From positions 1 to 64,000 of the forward strand of contig NZ_MUMH01000069.1 of NCBI RefSeq assembly GCF_002155965.1: a DNA stretch of 64,000 nucleotides. Direction: 5' to 3'. The stretch is from Allokutzneria sp. NRRL B-24872 (GTDB taxonomy: Bacteria > Actinomycetota > Actinomycetes > Mycobacteriales > Pseudonocardiaceae). Of this stretch, positions 11,868 through 19,194 are shown piece after piece; within the stretch, counting starts at the first letter, position 1, and each line of letters begins with the position of its first letter. A program made the translations under genes and the position numbers. Under the pieces are notes generated by a model, which was not told the origin of the DNA, did no database searches, and saw only the letters and a list, made by a program, of their open reading frames with translations.

Positions 11868-12191
11868 ATGGCCTTCACCGCCGACTTCCTCGCCCGTCTC
11901 AAGGAATGTGTCCTCGGAACCGGCCCCGTCGAACTGGCGAGGCCCGACGCCGTCGCCGAGTTCGCCGACTACCTCAGCCACCTCCCCGAGACCGACCGCA
12001 GGCTCCGCTACCTCACCACCGTGGACGAGGTGTCCTCGGTGTTCTGGAACAGCGAGGAGATCTGGTCGGAACTGGTGCCCGACTTCGGCGTCGAGGACCG
12101 CGACTGCGAAGCCCTGCTCGACAGCCTCGTCGACGCGACCATCGCCGCCGAGGTCGACTCCATCGAGCTGGGCCTGCAAGACCCCGGCTGA
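11868..12191 (+). CDS. Small acidic hypothetical protein
   Basis: A 107-aa soluble, strongly acidic protein (LPETDRRLRYLTTVDEVSSV, later VEDRDCEALLDSLVDATIAA) predicted mostly helical. No signal peptide or known motif was recognised. GGATGGGGTGA precedes the ATG. It stands alone between two hairpin terminators, so it is probably a monocistronic housekeeping-type small protein of unknown role. Confidence 0.7.
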   Translation: MAFTADFLARLKECVLGTGPVELARPDAVAEFADYLSHLPETDRRLRYLTTVDEVSSVFWNSEEIWSELVPDFGVEDRDCEALLDSLVDATIAAEVDSIELGLQDPG

Positions 12192-12208
12192 GCCCGCGCG
12201 CGGGCTCA
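12189..12208 (+). terminator. Palindromic terminator
   Basis: TGAGCCCGCGCGCGGGCTCA is a perfect 20-bp palindrome that includes the stop codon of the preceding small gene. Confidence 0.6.
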
Positions 12209-12257
12209 TGCCGCATTGGTTACAACTTCCCGCGCTGGTGGGCCGGGGTGGCAGGCT

Positions 12258-13583
12258 GTGGGCGTGGTGAGCGTCGTCGCGTTCGGAGTGGCCTGGTGGC
12301 TCGGGTTGTACCTGGTCGCAAGAGGGTCGAAGAAGCCTGCGTTGGTGCGCGCGGGGCTCGGTCTTGTGGCCTACGCGGCGGCGCTCGCGGTCGAAGCGCT
12401 CCTGCCGCACTCGCAATCCCCGGACGTGCTGCGCGAGGTCCAGGGTGTGCTCGTGTGTCTGCCGCCGATCGCGTGGAGCGGGGCCGCGGTGGCGCTGCTG
12501 CCGCACCGCTACCGCCGGTGTCGGCGGATCGGGTTGGTGCCGCTGAGCCTGCTGGTGCTCGCGCCGGTGGTGGTCGACGCCGACTGGGCCGGTGTGCTGC
12601 GCGCGGTGGGCGTGCTGGTGCCGTTGGCGATCAGCCTCGGACTGCTCGTCAAGCACCGCGACCGGATCAGGCCCGCGCCCGTGCGCGTGACGCTGCTCGT
12701 GGTGAGCATGTTCCTGGCTCTCTCCGCCGTGCTCGTGGTGCTGCCGACCTCCTTCCTGCCGTCGTGGCTCGTGGTCGCGGCGATGGGCGCGGACCTGGTG
12801 CTGCTCGGCGTGGGCATCGCGGCCTTCGACGCCTTCGACGAGGGGGAGTCGATCGGCGCGGACATGCTCCGGTCGGTGCTCACCGCCGCCGTGATCGCGG
12901 CCGTCTTCGGCGGGCAGGTCGGCCTGGCGATGGCGCTGTCCTCCGGCGCGACCCTGCCGTTGACCGCGCTGCTGCTCGGCAGCGTCGCCGCGGCGATCGC
13001 CGTCCAGGTGCTCGCGAATCCGCTCCAGGCGTTGCTCGATCGGGTGGCGTTCTCCGACGCGCCCGAACTGCGCCAGGCCCGGGTCGAGTTGCGCGAGGCC
13101 GAGGGGGCTTTGCCGCGCCGCGCGAACGATCCGGTTCTCGACGGGATCGACGACGCGGAGTTCGCGAAGCTGACGCGGCGGGCGCTCGGCAATTACGGGG
13201 ATCTCGGCCGGTTGGTGAGCAGTCCGCTGACGATGTTGCCCGGAATCACGGAGAGCCTGGCCGAGAAGAACCTTCCCGATCAGCCCCTGGAACGCGCCAA
13301 CGAACTGAAGCGGTTGTTGCTGAACGGCATTGTCCGGCTCAAGCCGAACGAGGGCGATTTCGGCACGAGCGATGAGTGGCGCTACTACAACGCGCTCTAT
13401 TTCCCGTACGTGCTCGGACTGCGCCCGTACAGCCGCCGTGATCGCAACGACAAGCTCGACGACACCACCAAACGCGCCCTCCAGTGGTTCTCGCGGACCG
13501 TTCCGGAACGCACGCTCTACAACTGGCAGAACGCGGCCGCCAAACTGGTCGCGGCCGGGCTGCGCCAGGAAACTCCCAGGTGA
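12258..13583 (+). CDS. Polytopic membrane protein with cytoplasmic C-terminal domain, unknown family
   Basis: About 441 aa. The first 260 residues carry roughly nine hydrophobic segments. They are followed by QALLDRVAFSDAPELRQARV, which resembles the exit of membrane sensor domains into a cytoplasmic output region. The C-terminal 170 residues are soluble (ITESLAEKNLPDQPLERANE; RTLYNWQNAAAKLVAAGLRQ) and do not look like a kinase, cyclase or EAL domain. Start uncertain: GTGs at 12258, 12264 and 12267 are all possible and none has a clear ribosome site. It could be a membrane receptor whose output domain I do not recognise. Confidence 0.65.
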   Translation: MGVVSVVAFGVAWWLGLYLVARGSKKPALVRAGLGLVAYAAALAVEALLPHSQSPDVLREVQGVLVCLPPIAWSGAAVALLPHRYRRCRRIGLVPLSLLVLAPVVVDADWAGVLRAVGVLVPLAISLGLLVKHRDRIRPAPVRVTLLVVSMFLALSAVLVVLPTSFLPSWLVVAAMGADLVLLGVGIAAFDAFDEGESIGADMLRSVLTAAVIAAVFGGQVGLAMALSSGATLPLTALLLGSVAAAIAVQVLANPLQALLDRVAFSDAPELRQARVELREAEGALPRRANDPVLDGIDDAEFAKLTRRALGNYGDLGRLVSSPLTMLPGITESLAEKNLPDQPLERANELKRLLLNGIVRLKPNEGDFGTSDEWRYYNALYFPYVLGLRPYSRRDRNDKLDDTTKRALQWFSRTVPERTLYNWQNAAAKLVAAGLRQETPR

Positions 13584-13594
13584 GCTGCTGAAAC

Positions 13595-13633
13595 TGGCAG
13601 TGGATGGCAGTGCCACGTCTGCTGTTGGCAGTG
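13595..13633 (+). repeat. Three direct repeats TGGCAGTG upstream of a small membrane protein
   Basis: Identical TGGCAGTG octamers start at 13595, 13605 and 13626, offset 10 and 21 bp, so they lie on nearly the same helix face. The middle copy is part of TGGCAGTGCCA, an inverted repeat. They sit 60-95 bp before the next start codon, where an activator site would be expected. Confidence 0.5.
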
Positions 13634-13691
13634 GTTTCCGGCCTAACTTGGCTCTCGTCGAGACGACGTCACAGCCCAGGAGGACGGACAC

Positions 13692-14093
13692 ATGAGCACG
13701 ATCACCAACACCCGCAAGGACGCTTTCCTTCGCCTCATCATGAAGCTCGACGCGGTGGTGACCGGAGCGAACGGGATCGCCTATCTGCTCGGTGCCGCCC
13801 TCATCGGCCCGCTGCTCGGCCTCCCGGCCGGACTGCTCGTTCCCGTCGGGATTTTCCTGACCTGCTACGCGGTCGCCGTGTGGTTCATCGGGACCCGGCC
13901 GGAGATCAACGTGAAAGCGGCGTGGGGTGTGGCGCTGGTGAATCTGGTGTGGGTGGTGGACAGCCTCGTCGTCGCGTTCAGCGACTTCTACCCGCTGACC
14001 GGTTGGGGCGTGCTGTGGATCGTCGCCCAAGCGGTGGTGGTGGACGCCTTCGCGGTGCTCCAGGTGATCGGATTGCGGAAGATCACCCGCTAA
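13692..14093 (+). CDS. Small four-helix membrane protein
   Basis: A 133-aa integral membrane protein with four hydrophobic segments (AYLLGAALIGPLLGLPAGLL; VGIFLTCYAVAVWFI; GVALVNLVWVVDSLVVAF; LWIVAQAVVVDAFAVLQVIG). It resembles short actinobacterial proteins of the SPW or DUF-type integral membrane class, but I cannot name the family. A strong AGGAGGACGG ribosome site precedes the ATG. Monocistronic, ending at a hairpin. Confidence 0.75.
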   Translation: MSTITNTRKDAFLRLIMKLDAVVTGANGIAYLLGAALIGPLLGLPAGLLVPVGIFLTCYAVAVWFIGTRPEINVKAAWGVALVNLVWVVDSLVVAFSDFYPLTGWGVLWIVAQAVVVDAFAVLQVIGLRKITR

Positions 14094-14109
14094 GGTGATC
14101 AACTCACGA

Positions 14110-14138
14110 CGGCGGCACCCCGGTCGGGGTGTCGCCGT
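14110..14138 (+). terminator. Hairpin terminator
   Basis: Stem CGGCGGCACCCC/GGGGTGTCGCCG (one G-T pair) with a 5-nt loop, 17 bp after the membrane protein stop. Confidence 0.7.
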
Positions 14139-14319
14139 TCGCCGGGTGGCGCCTCGGTGATCAGGTGATTGCCGGTCTTCGCTCGCCTCAGCGTGTCCAC
14201 CACCCGGTCGGGTGCGCTATGTGCTTGGGGTACGTCTTTTCGGCCCAGCCGGGTCGACCACCAACCGGGTGACTCCGGTTGACCGGGCGGCCTGGCATCC
14301 GTGACAAGGGAGTGACACC

Positions 14320-14436
14320 ATGAACGACGGTCCCAGGATGCGAACGTGCCCGGTCTGTCTGGGCTCGGGTGTCATCCCCGAGGACGACTACGCGACATGT
14401 GGGAGATGCGGTGGACTTGGCGAGATCCCCGGGTGA
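14320..14436 (+). CDS. 38-residue zinc-ribbon microprotein
   Basis: Very short gene with a good AGGGAG ribosome site 7 nt before the ATG. The product has two treble motifs of the DnaJ zinc-finger type, CPVCLGSG at residues 10-17 and CGRCGGLG at 27-34, so it can hold one zinc ion and little else. The next gene starts inside its 3' end (26-nt overlap) and carries a similar motif, so they are probably made together. Function unknown; RNA or protein binding is a guess from the fold. Confidence 0.7.
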   Translation: MNDGPRMRTCPVCLGSGVIPEDDYATCGRCGGLGEIPG

Positions 14437-14638
14437 GCTCCACGACGGCGCCGCCTGCCGTCTGTGCGAGGGAACCGGCGACATCGTCTGGACCCAGCCC
14501 GTCCCCGTCTCCGGCAGCTACGAGCTCCGCGAGATGCGCCACCCCTGCATCAACGGCTGCTCCGGCTGGTGGCACCCGCGCAGCGCCGAGCAGGACCGCG
14601 TGGTCGAGTCCATCAACGCCCCCGCTCTCGAAGCCTGA
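14411..14638 (+). CDS. Small zinc-finger protein, DnaJ-type CxxCxGxG motif
   Basis: 75-aa protein with CRLCEGTG near residue 16 and a second Cys pair in CINGCSGWW, spaced like a single zinc-binding unit. The GTG start at 14411 is preceded by GGGAG and lies 26 nt inside the preceding microprotein gene. The open frame extends further upstream but without a ribosome site. Ends at a strong bidirectional terminator shared with rtcB. Confidence 0.75.
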   Translation: MDLARSPGELHDGAACRLCEGTGDIVWTQPVPVSGSYELREMRHPCINGCSGWWHPRSAEQDRVVESINAPALEA

Positions 14639-14646
14639 ACGCACGA

Positions 14647-14678
14647 CAAGGGCGCCCCGGCTGACCGGGGCGCCCTTG
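14647..14678. terminator. Bidirectional hairpin terminator
   Basis: Perfect 14-bp stem CAAGGGCGCCCCGG/CCGGGGCGCCCTTG with a 4-nt loop, between the convergent zinc-finger gene and rtcB. Confidence 0.85.
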
Positions 14679-14692
14679 CTGCGTCCGGGGGA

Positions 14693-15886
14693 CTAGCCCT
14701 TGACGCAGACCACCTGGCGCAGCTTCGCGACGACCTCGACCAGGTCCTTCTGGTTCGCGATCACCTCGTTGATGTTCTTGTAGGCGCCCGGGATCTCGTC
14801 GACCACGCCGGAGTCCTTGCGGCACTCCACGCCCGCCGTCTGCTCGGCGAGGTCCTGCGCGGTGAAGCGCTTGCGCGCCTGGTTCCGCGACATCCTGCGG
14901 CCCGCGCCGTGCGATGCGGAGCAGAACGACTCCGGGTTGCCCAGCCCGCGCACGATGTAGGACCCGGTCCCCATCGAGCCCGGGATGATGCCCATGTCCC
15001 CGTGCCCCGCCCTGATCGCGCCCTTGCGGGTCACCAGGACCTCCTCGCCGAAGTGGGTCTCCTCGGCGACGTAGTTGTGGTGGCAGCTGATCGCCTCGTC
15101 GAACTTCACGCGCGGGAACTGCTTGCGCACCACGTCGTAGACCAGGCGCATCATCACGGCCCGGTTCCTGCGCGCGTACTCCTGCGCCCAGTACAGGTCG
15201 TGGCGGTAGGCCTTCATCTGCGGGGTGTGCGCGAGGAACACCGCGAGGTCGGGGTCGGGCAGCGCCTGGTTGTGCTGGAGGCCGCGCGCGACCTCCATGT
15301 GGTGCTGGGCCAGGATGTTGCCGATCCCGCGCGAGCCGGAGTGCAGCATCAGCCAGACCGCGCCGTCCTCGTCGAGGCAGACCTCGATGAAGTGGTTGCC
15401 GCCGCCGAGGCTGCCCATCTGCATCAGTGCCCGCTCCGACTGACCGCGCACCGCGGGGGTGAGGTCCTCGAAGCGCGCCCAGAAGCGGTCCCAGCCCGCC
15501 TTGTCGTTGTCCGCGTCACCGGCGCGGAAGGCCACGTCGCCGCGGTGCATGCCGAAGCCGACCGGGACCGCCTTCTCGATGCCGGAGCGCAGCCGTCGCA
15601 GGTCGTCCGGCAGGTCGGCCGCGCGCAGCGATGTGCGGACCGCGGACATGCCGCAGCCGATGTCCACACCGACAGCCGCGGGCGAGACAGCGTCTCGCAT
15701 CGCGATGACCGAACCCACCGTTGCGCCCTTGCCGTAGTGCACGTCCGGCATCACCGCGACGTGCTTCACCACCCAGGGCAGAGCCGCGATGTTGTGCAGC
15801 TGGCGCATGGCGATGGGTTCGACATCTTCCTCACGGGTCCAGAGGCGGATGTCCGCCTGCTGACCGGGAATCGTCGTAATCGCCAT
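14693..15886 (-). CDS. rtcB: RNA-splicing ligase RtcB
   Basis: Mn/GTP-dependent RNA ligase of 397 aa that joins 2',3'-cyclic phosphate or 3'-phosphate ends to 5'-OH ends. Metal and guanylylation motifs are present: AVGVDIGCGMSAVRT (Cys ligand), GGGNHFIEV, MLHSGSRGIGN, HHNYV, and SMGTGSYIVRG leading to the His of CSASHGAGR. The start at ATG 15886 (MAITTIPGQQ) gives the compact bacterial form. No archease or RtcA gene is beside it. It overlaps no neighbour; the aldehyde dehydrogenase gene upstream is on the same strand but 42 bp away. Confidence 0.95.
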   Translation of the reverse strand: MAITTIPGQQADIRLWTREEDVEPIAMRQLHNIAALPWVVKHVAVMPDVHYGKGATVGSVIAMRDAVSPAAVGVDIGCGMSAVRTSLRAADLPDDLRRLRSGIEKAVPVGFGMHRGDVAFRAGDADNDKAGWDRFWARFEDLTPAVRGQSERALMQMGSLGGGNHFIEVCLDEDGAVWLMLHSGSRGIGNILAQHHMEVARGLQHNQALPDPDLAVFLAHTPQMKAYRHDLYWAQEYARRNRAVMMRLVYDVVRKQFPRVKFDEAISCHHNYVAEETHFGEEVLVTRKGAIRAGHGDMGIIPGSMGTGSYIVRGLGNPESFCSASHGAGRRMSRNQARKRFTAQDLAEQTAGVECRKDSGVVDEIPGAYKNINEVIANQKDLVEVVAKLRQVVCVKG

Positions 15887-15927
15887 GCGCCACAACGTAC
15901 TTGGCGCGCAGTGGGGCCGCACGGCAT

Positions 15928-17427
15928 TTACGGAACTACGAGCACACCGTCCTCGCGGCGGGGGATGCCGAGCGGGTTGGCGTCCTGGAGCTCCGGGGGC
16001 AGCAGCGCGTCGGGCCACGACTGGTAGGTGACCGGGGCCAGCCAGCGGCGGATGCTCGTCGCACCCACCGACGTGTGCAGTGGGGACGTGGTCGCGGGCC
16101 AGGGACCGCCGTGGTGCATCGCCCAGCTCACCGCGACGCCGGTGGGCCACGCGTTGAACACCAACCGCCCGGCGAAGCGACGGATCTCCGCCAGCACGGA
16201 GGCGGCGAGGTCGTGATCGTCGGGGTCGGCGTGGACGGTCGCGGTCAGGCTGCCTTCGAGGGTGCGAAGGACCTCCGGCAGGTCGGCCGGATCGTCATAG
16301 GTGACAACGATTCCGGCCGGGCCGAAGCACTCCTCGGTCAGCTTCTCCTTGTCGGCGACGAAGTCCTTGAGCGACACCTCGTAGAGCCGGGGCGTGACGG
16401 TCCAGCCCCCTTCGGAGTCCGAGCCGGTCGCGACGAGGCGGACCGACGCGTGCGCGGACAGGCTGTCCACAGTGGACTCGTAGGAGTCGCGCATCCGCTC
16501 GGTCAGCATCGCGCCTCCGCCGACCCCGCCAACGGCCTCCGCAAGAGCGTCCACAATGGACGAAGGTGCGAACACGAGGCCGGGGTTGGTGCAGAACTGG
16601 CCGACGCCCATGGTCAACGACTGCGCGAAACCCGTTGCCAGCTCAGCGGAACGGTTCGTCGCGGCCGAGGGGAGCACGACGACGGGGTTCACGCTGCCCA
16701 GCTCGCCGTAGAACGGGATCGGCTCGGGGCGGCCCTGCGCGAGGTCGAACAGCGCGCGCCCGCCGGAGGTGGAGCCGGTGAAGCCGACCGCCTTCACCAG
16801 GGGGTGCTGCACGAGCACGCGACCGGCTTCGGTGCCGTAGACGATCCCGAAAACGCCTTGTGGCAGCACGGAAGCGACCACGCGCGCGGTCTCCCGCGAG
16901 GTCTGCGGGTGCGCGGAATGCGCCTTCACCACGACGGGGCACCCCGCCGCGAGCGCCGACGCGGTGTCCCCGCCAGCGACGGAGAAGGCGAACGGGAAGT
17001 TGCTCGCGGAGAACACCGCGACCACGCCGAGTGGTTGCAGGATGCGGCGCAGGTTGGGGCGCGGCGGGATGATGTCGGGATTCGGCGAGTCGATGGTGGC
17101 CTCGCGGTAGCTGCCCTCGGCGAGCACGCTCGCGAACAGCCGCAGCTGGTTGGTGGTGCGTTTCAGCTCAACGGTCAGCCGCGGCACGCCGAGCGCGGTT
17201 TCGGTGTCAGCGGTGGAGATCAGCAGCTCGGACTCGGCGTCGAGCGCGTCGGCCAGCCGCTCCAGCACCGCGCCGCGCTCGGCGGAGGCCAGCCCGGACC
17301 ACGCAGGGAACGCCTGCGTCGCCGCGTCGACGATCTCGCCGACACCGCTGTCCGAAGTGGACGGAATCGGGTCGCCGAAAGCCTTGCCGGTACGGGGTTC
17401 GTATCCCTGAACGCCTTGCGTGCTCAT
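15928..17427 (-). CDS. 2,5-dioxovalerate (alpha-ketoglutaric semialdehyde) dehydrogenase
   Basis: NAD(P)-dependent aldehyde dehydrogenase of 499 aa of the type that oxidises 2-oxoglutarate semialdehyde, the last step of oxidative aldarate breakdown. The catalytic Cys is in GQFCTNPG and the general-base Glu in YGELGSVNPV; the substrate-side loop ASNFPFAFS is characteristic of this subgroup. The start at 17427 overlaps the uronate dehydrogenase stop (ATGA). The pathway genes for the preceding steps (KdgD and an aldarate dehydratase) are on the opposite strand 5 kb away. Confidence 0.88.
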   Translation of the reverse strand: MSTQGVQGYEPRTGKAFGDPIPSTSDSGVGEIVDAATQAFPAWSGLASAERGAVLERLADALDAESELLISTADTETALGVPRLTVELKRTTNQLRLFASVLAEGSYREATIDSPNPDIIPPRPNLRRILQPLGVVAVFSASNFPFAFSVAGGDTASALAAGCPVVVKAHSAHPQTSRETARVVASVLPQGVFGIVYGTEAGRVLVQHPLVKAVGFTGSTSGGRALFDLAQGRPEPIPFYGELGSVNPVVVLPSAATNRSAELATGFAQSLTMGVGQFCTNPGLVFAPSSIVDALAEAVGGVGGGAMLTERMRDSYESTVDSLSAHASVRLVATGSDSEGGWTVTPRLYEVSLKDFVADKEKLTEECFGPAGIVVTYDDPADLPEVLRTLEGSLTATVHADPDDHDLAASVLAEIRRFAGRLVFNAWPTGVAVSWAMHHGGPWPATTSPLHTSVGATSIRRWLAPVTYQSWPDALLPPELQDANPLGIPRREDGVLVVP

Positions 17428-18245
17428 CGGCCAGCCTCTTTCCGCGCAGTGTCCATGTCCGGTCCGCACCACGCGCCGCCGACGAAGCGGTGCGGGTCCT
17501 CATCGAGCTTGGGCTCGCCGTGCTCGGCGATCAGGTCGGCCGCGTACACCTCGGAGTCGTCCTGCGGGAGGTAGCCGATCGCCTTGGCCTCGTCCAGGCT
17601 GAACCACCCGCGCGTGTTGTTCGAGACGCCCCACACCACGCGGTAGCCGGGGTTCGGCGTTGACAGGCACGCCTCGAACAGCCGCGCGCAGTCATCCGGT
17701 GACATCCACGTGGACAACATCCTGGTGTCACGCGGTTTCTCGAAGCACGAGCCGATGCGCACGCTGATGACGTCCAAGCCGTAGCGGTCGGCGTAGTGCG
17801 ACGCGATGGCCTCACCCGCGACCTTGCCGACGCCGTAGTTGGTGTCGGGGCGCGGGAACGCGTAGTCGCCGACCACGCCCACCGAGCGCGGCACGAAACC
17901 GACGGCGTGGTTGGAGCTGGCGAAGATCACTCGCCGGACGCCCTGCCTGCGCGCCGCCTCGAAGACGGTGTGCGTGCCGTTGATGTTGACGTCGAGGATG
18001 TCCTTCCACGGCGCTTCAAGACTGTGCCCGCCGAGGTGCAGGACCGCGTCGACGCCCTCGCAGGCGCGCTCCATCGCGTCCATGTCGGTGACGGAGGCGC
18101 GCACGACCTCCTCCGACTCCGGCTCGTCGGCCGACAGCGCGGCGATGTCCAGCAGGCGCAGCACGCGGCCGGGCTTGGCCAGCCGGGGCCGCATCAGGGT
18201 GCCGACCCCACCGGCGGCTCCGGTGAGCAGAATCCGTTCTGACAC
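17424..18245 (-). CDS. udh: Uronate dehydrogenase (NAD-dependent SDR)
   Basis: Extended short-chain dehydrogenase of 273 aa, close to the usual 265 aa of Udh, which oxidises D-glucuronate or D-galacturonate to the aldarolactone. The NAD loop TGAAGGVGT is at residues 8-16, FASSNHAVGF corresponds to the Udh substrate loop, and the catalytic pair is YGVGK. The GTG start has GGAAGG somewhat far upstream. First structural gene after iclR on this strand and translationally coupled to the semialdehyde dehydrogenase. Confidence 0.87.
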   Translation of the reverse strand: MSERILLTGAAGGVGTLMRPRLAKPGRVLRLLDIAALSADEPESEEVVRASVTDMDAMERACEGVDAVLHLGGHSLEAPWKDILDVNINGTHTVFEAARRQGVRRVIFASSNHAVGFVPRSVGVVGDYAFPRPDTNYGVGKVAGEAIASHYADRYGLDVISVRIGSCFEKPRDTRMLSTWMSPDDCARLFEACLSTPNPGYRVVWGVSNNTRGWFSLDEAKAIGYLPQDDSEVYAADLIAEHGEPKLDEDPHRFVGGAWCGPDMDTARKEAGR

Positions 18246-18260
18246 AGGGAGAAGACCTTC

Positions 18261-19058
18261 CTAGAGACTGGTGAGACCGGGCTGGCGGAGCAGTTCGCTC
18301 AGGGTGCGCGCGGCGTTGAGCAGGGCGCCGATGACCTGGCGCTCGTGCTCGTCGTCCAGGCGCGCGACCGGGACGGAGCAGCTGAGCGCGTCGGTGACCG
18401 GGCTGCGGTAGGGCAGTGCCACCGCGAAGCAGCACAGGCCGGGCGTGTTCTCCTCGCGCTCGAAGGCGTAGCCCAGCGAGCGGAACTCGGCCAGCTGCGC
18501 CCGCAGCGCGTCCGGGTCGGTCACGGTGTTCGCGGTGAGCGGCGCCATGTCCTTGGGCAGCAAGGACTCCAGCTCCTCGGGCGGGCGCGTGGACAGCACG
18601 GCCTTGCCGAGCGCGGTGCTGAACGCGGGCAGCCTGCGGCCGACGCGGGAGACCACGCGCAGGTGGTGCTCGGACTCGCGGCTGGCCAGGTAGACCACGT
18701 TCGGCCCGTCCAGCCGCGCGAGGTGCACCGTCTCGTTGATCTCCAGCCGGATCTGCTCCATCAGCCGGATCGCCGTGCGCACAACGGGATCGTGGTCGAG
18801 GTAGGAGGTTCCGACGAGCAGCGCGCGCACGCCGATGCCGTAGGTGCCGCGATCGGGGTCGACCTCGATCCAGCCGCGCGCGACCAGCGTCTGCAACAGC
18901 ATGTACAGGCTGGACTTGGGATAGCTCAGCTCGCGGTGCAGCTCGGTCAGCGTCATCCGGCGGTCGAAGGAGGCCAGCACCTCCAGCAGCTCCACCGTGC
19001 GGTCCGCCGACTTCACCGCGGCCGGACGGCTCGGGTTCCCCGCGGCCGATTCGGTCAT
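18261..19058 (-). CDS. IclR-family regulator of the uronate/aldarate locus
   Basis: 265-aa regulator with an N-terminal winged helix (RTVELLEVLASFDRRMTLTE, then SYPKSSLYMLLQTL) and a C-terminal effector-binding domain (LPAFSTALGKAVLSTRPPEE; LCCFAVALPYRSPVTDALSC). ATG 19058 is preceded by GAGGAGG. It lies between the two arms of the catabolic locus: udh is 15 bp downstream on the same strand, the ABC importer operon diverges on the other side. Control of both arms by a uronate or aldarate is the natural inference. Confidence 0.92.
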   Translation of the reverse strand: MTESAAGNPSRPAAVKSADRTVELLEVLASFDRRMTLTELHRELSYPKSSLYMLLQTLVARGWIEVDPDRGTYGIGVRALLVGTSYLDHDPVVRTAIRLMEQIRLEINETVHLARLDGPNVVYLASRESEHHLRVVSRVGRRLPAFSTALGKAVLSTRPPEELESLLPKDMAPLTANTVTDPDALRAQLAEFRSLGYAFEREENTPGLCCFAVALPYRSPVTDALSCSVPVARLDDEHERQVIGALLNAARTLSELLRQPGLTSL

Positions 19059-19091
19059 GACCGCCTCCTCGATTCCCCAGGCGCCGACCTC

Positions 19092-19121
19092 TTGACAGCG
19101 CGTGGCACCGATTCTTACAGT
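19092..19121 (+). promoter_or_regulatory. Sigma-70-type promoter of the aldarate importer operon
   Basis: TTGACA (19092-19097), 18 bp, TACAGT (19116-19121), about 75 bp before the binding-protein start. Downstream, GGTTCAC (about 19133) and GTGAACTC (about 19161) form a widely spaced inverted repeat that could serve IclR. Confidence 0.6.
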
Positions 19122-19194
19122 CCTCCCATCTGGTTCACAAGTACGACTCGCGTTCATAACCGTGAACTCAACTGAACTCACCGAGGAGGCGTTG

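Noticed and set aside
11784-14102. A 772-codon open frame on the minus strand across four plus-strand genes, and similar long antisense frames elsewhere (for example 32196-35378 and 41539-43146).
   Set aside because: They are His/Arg/Gln-rich antisense frames produced by high GC; the opposite-strand genes have family matches, ribosome sites and coupled starts.
14693-15886. RNA repair operon with rtcB.
   Set aside because: No archease, RtcA, RtcR or toxin gene adjoins it; rtcB stands alone.
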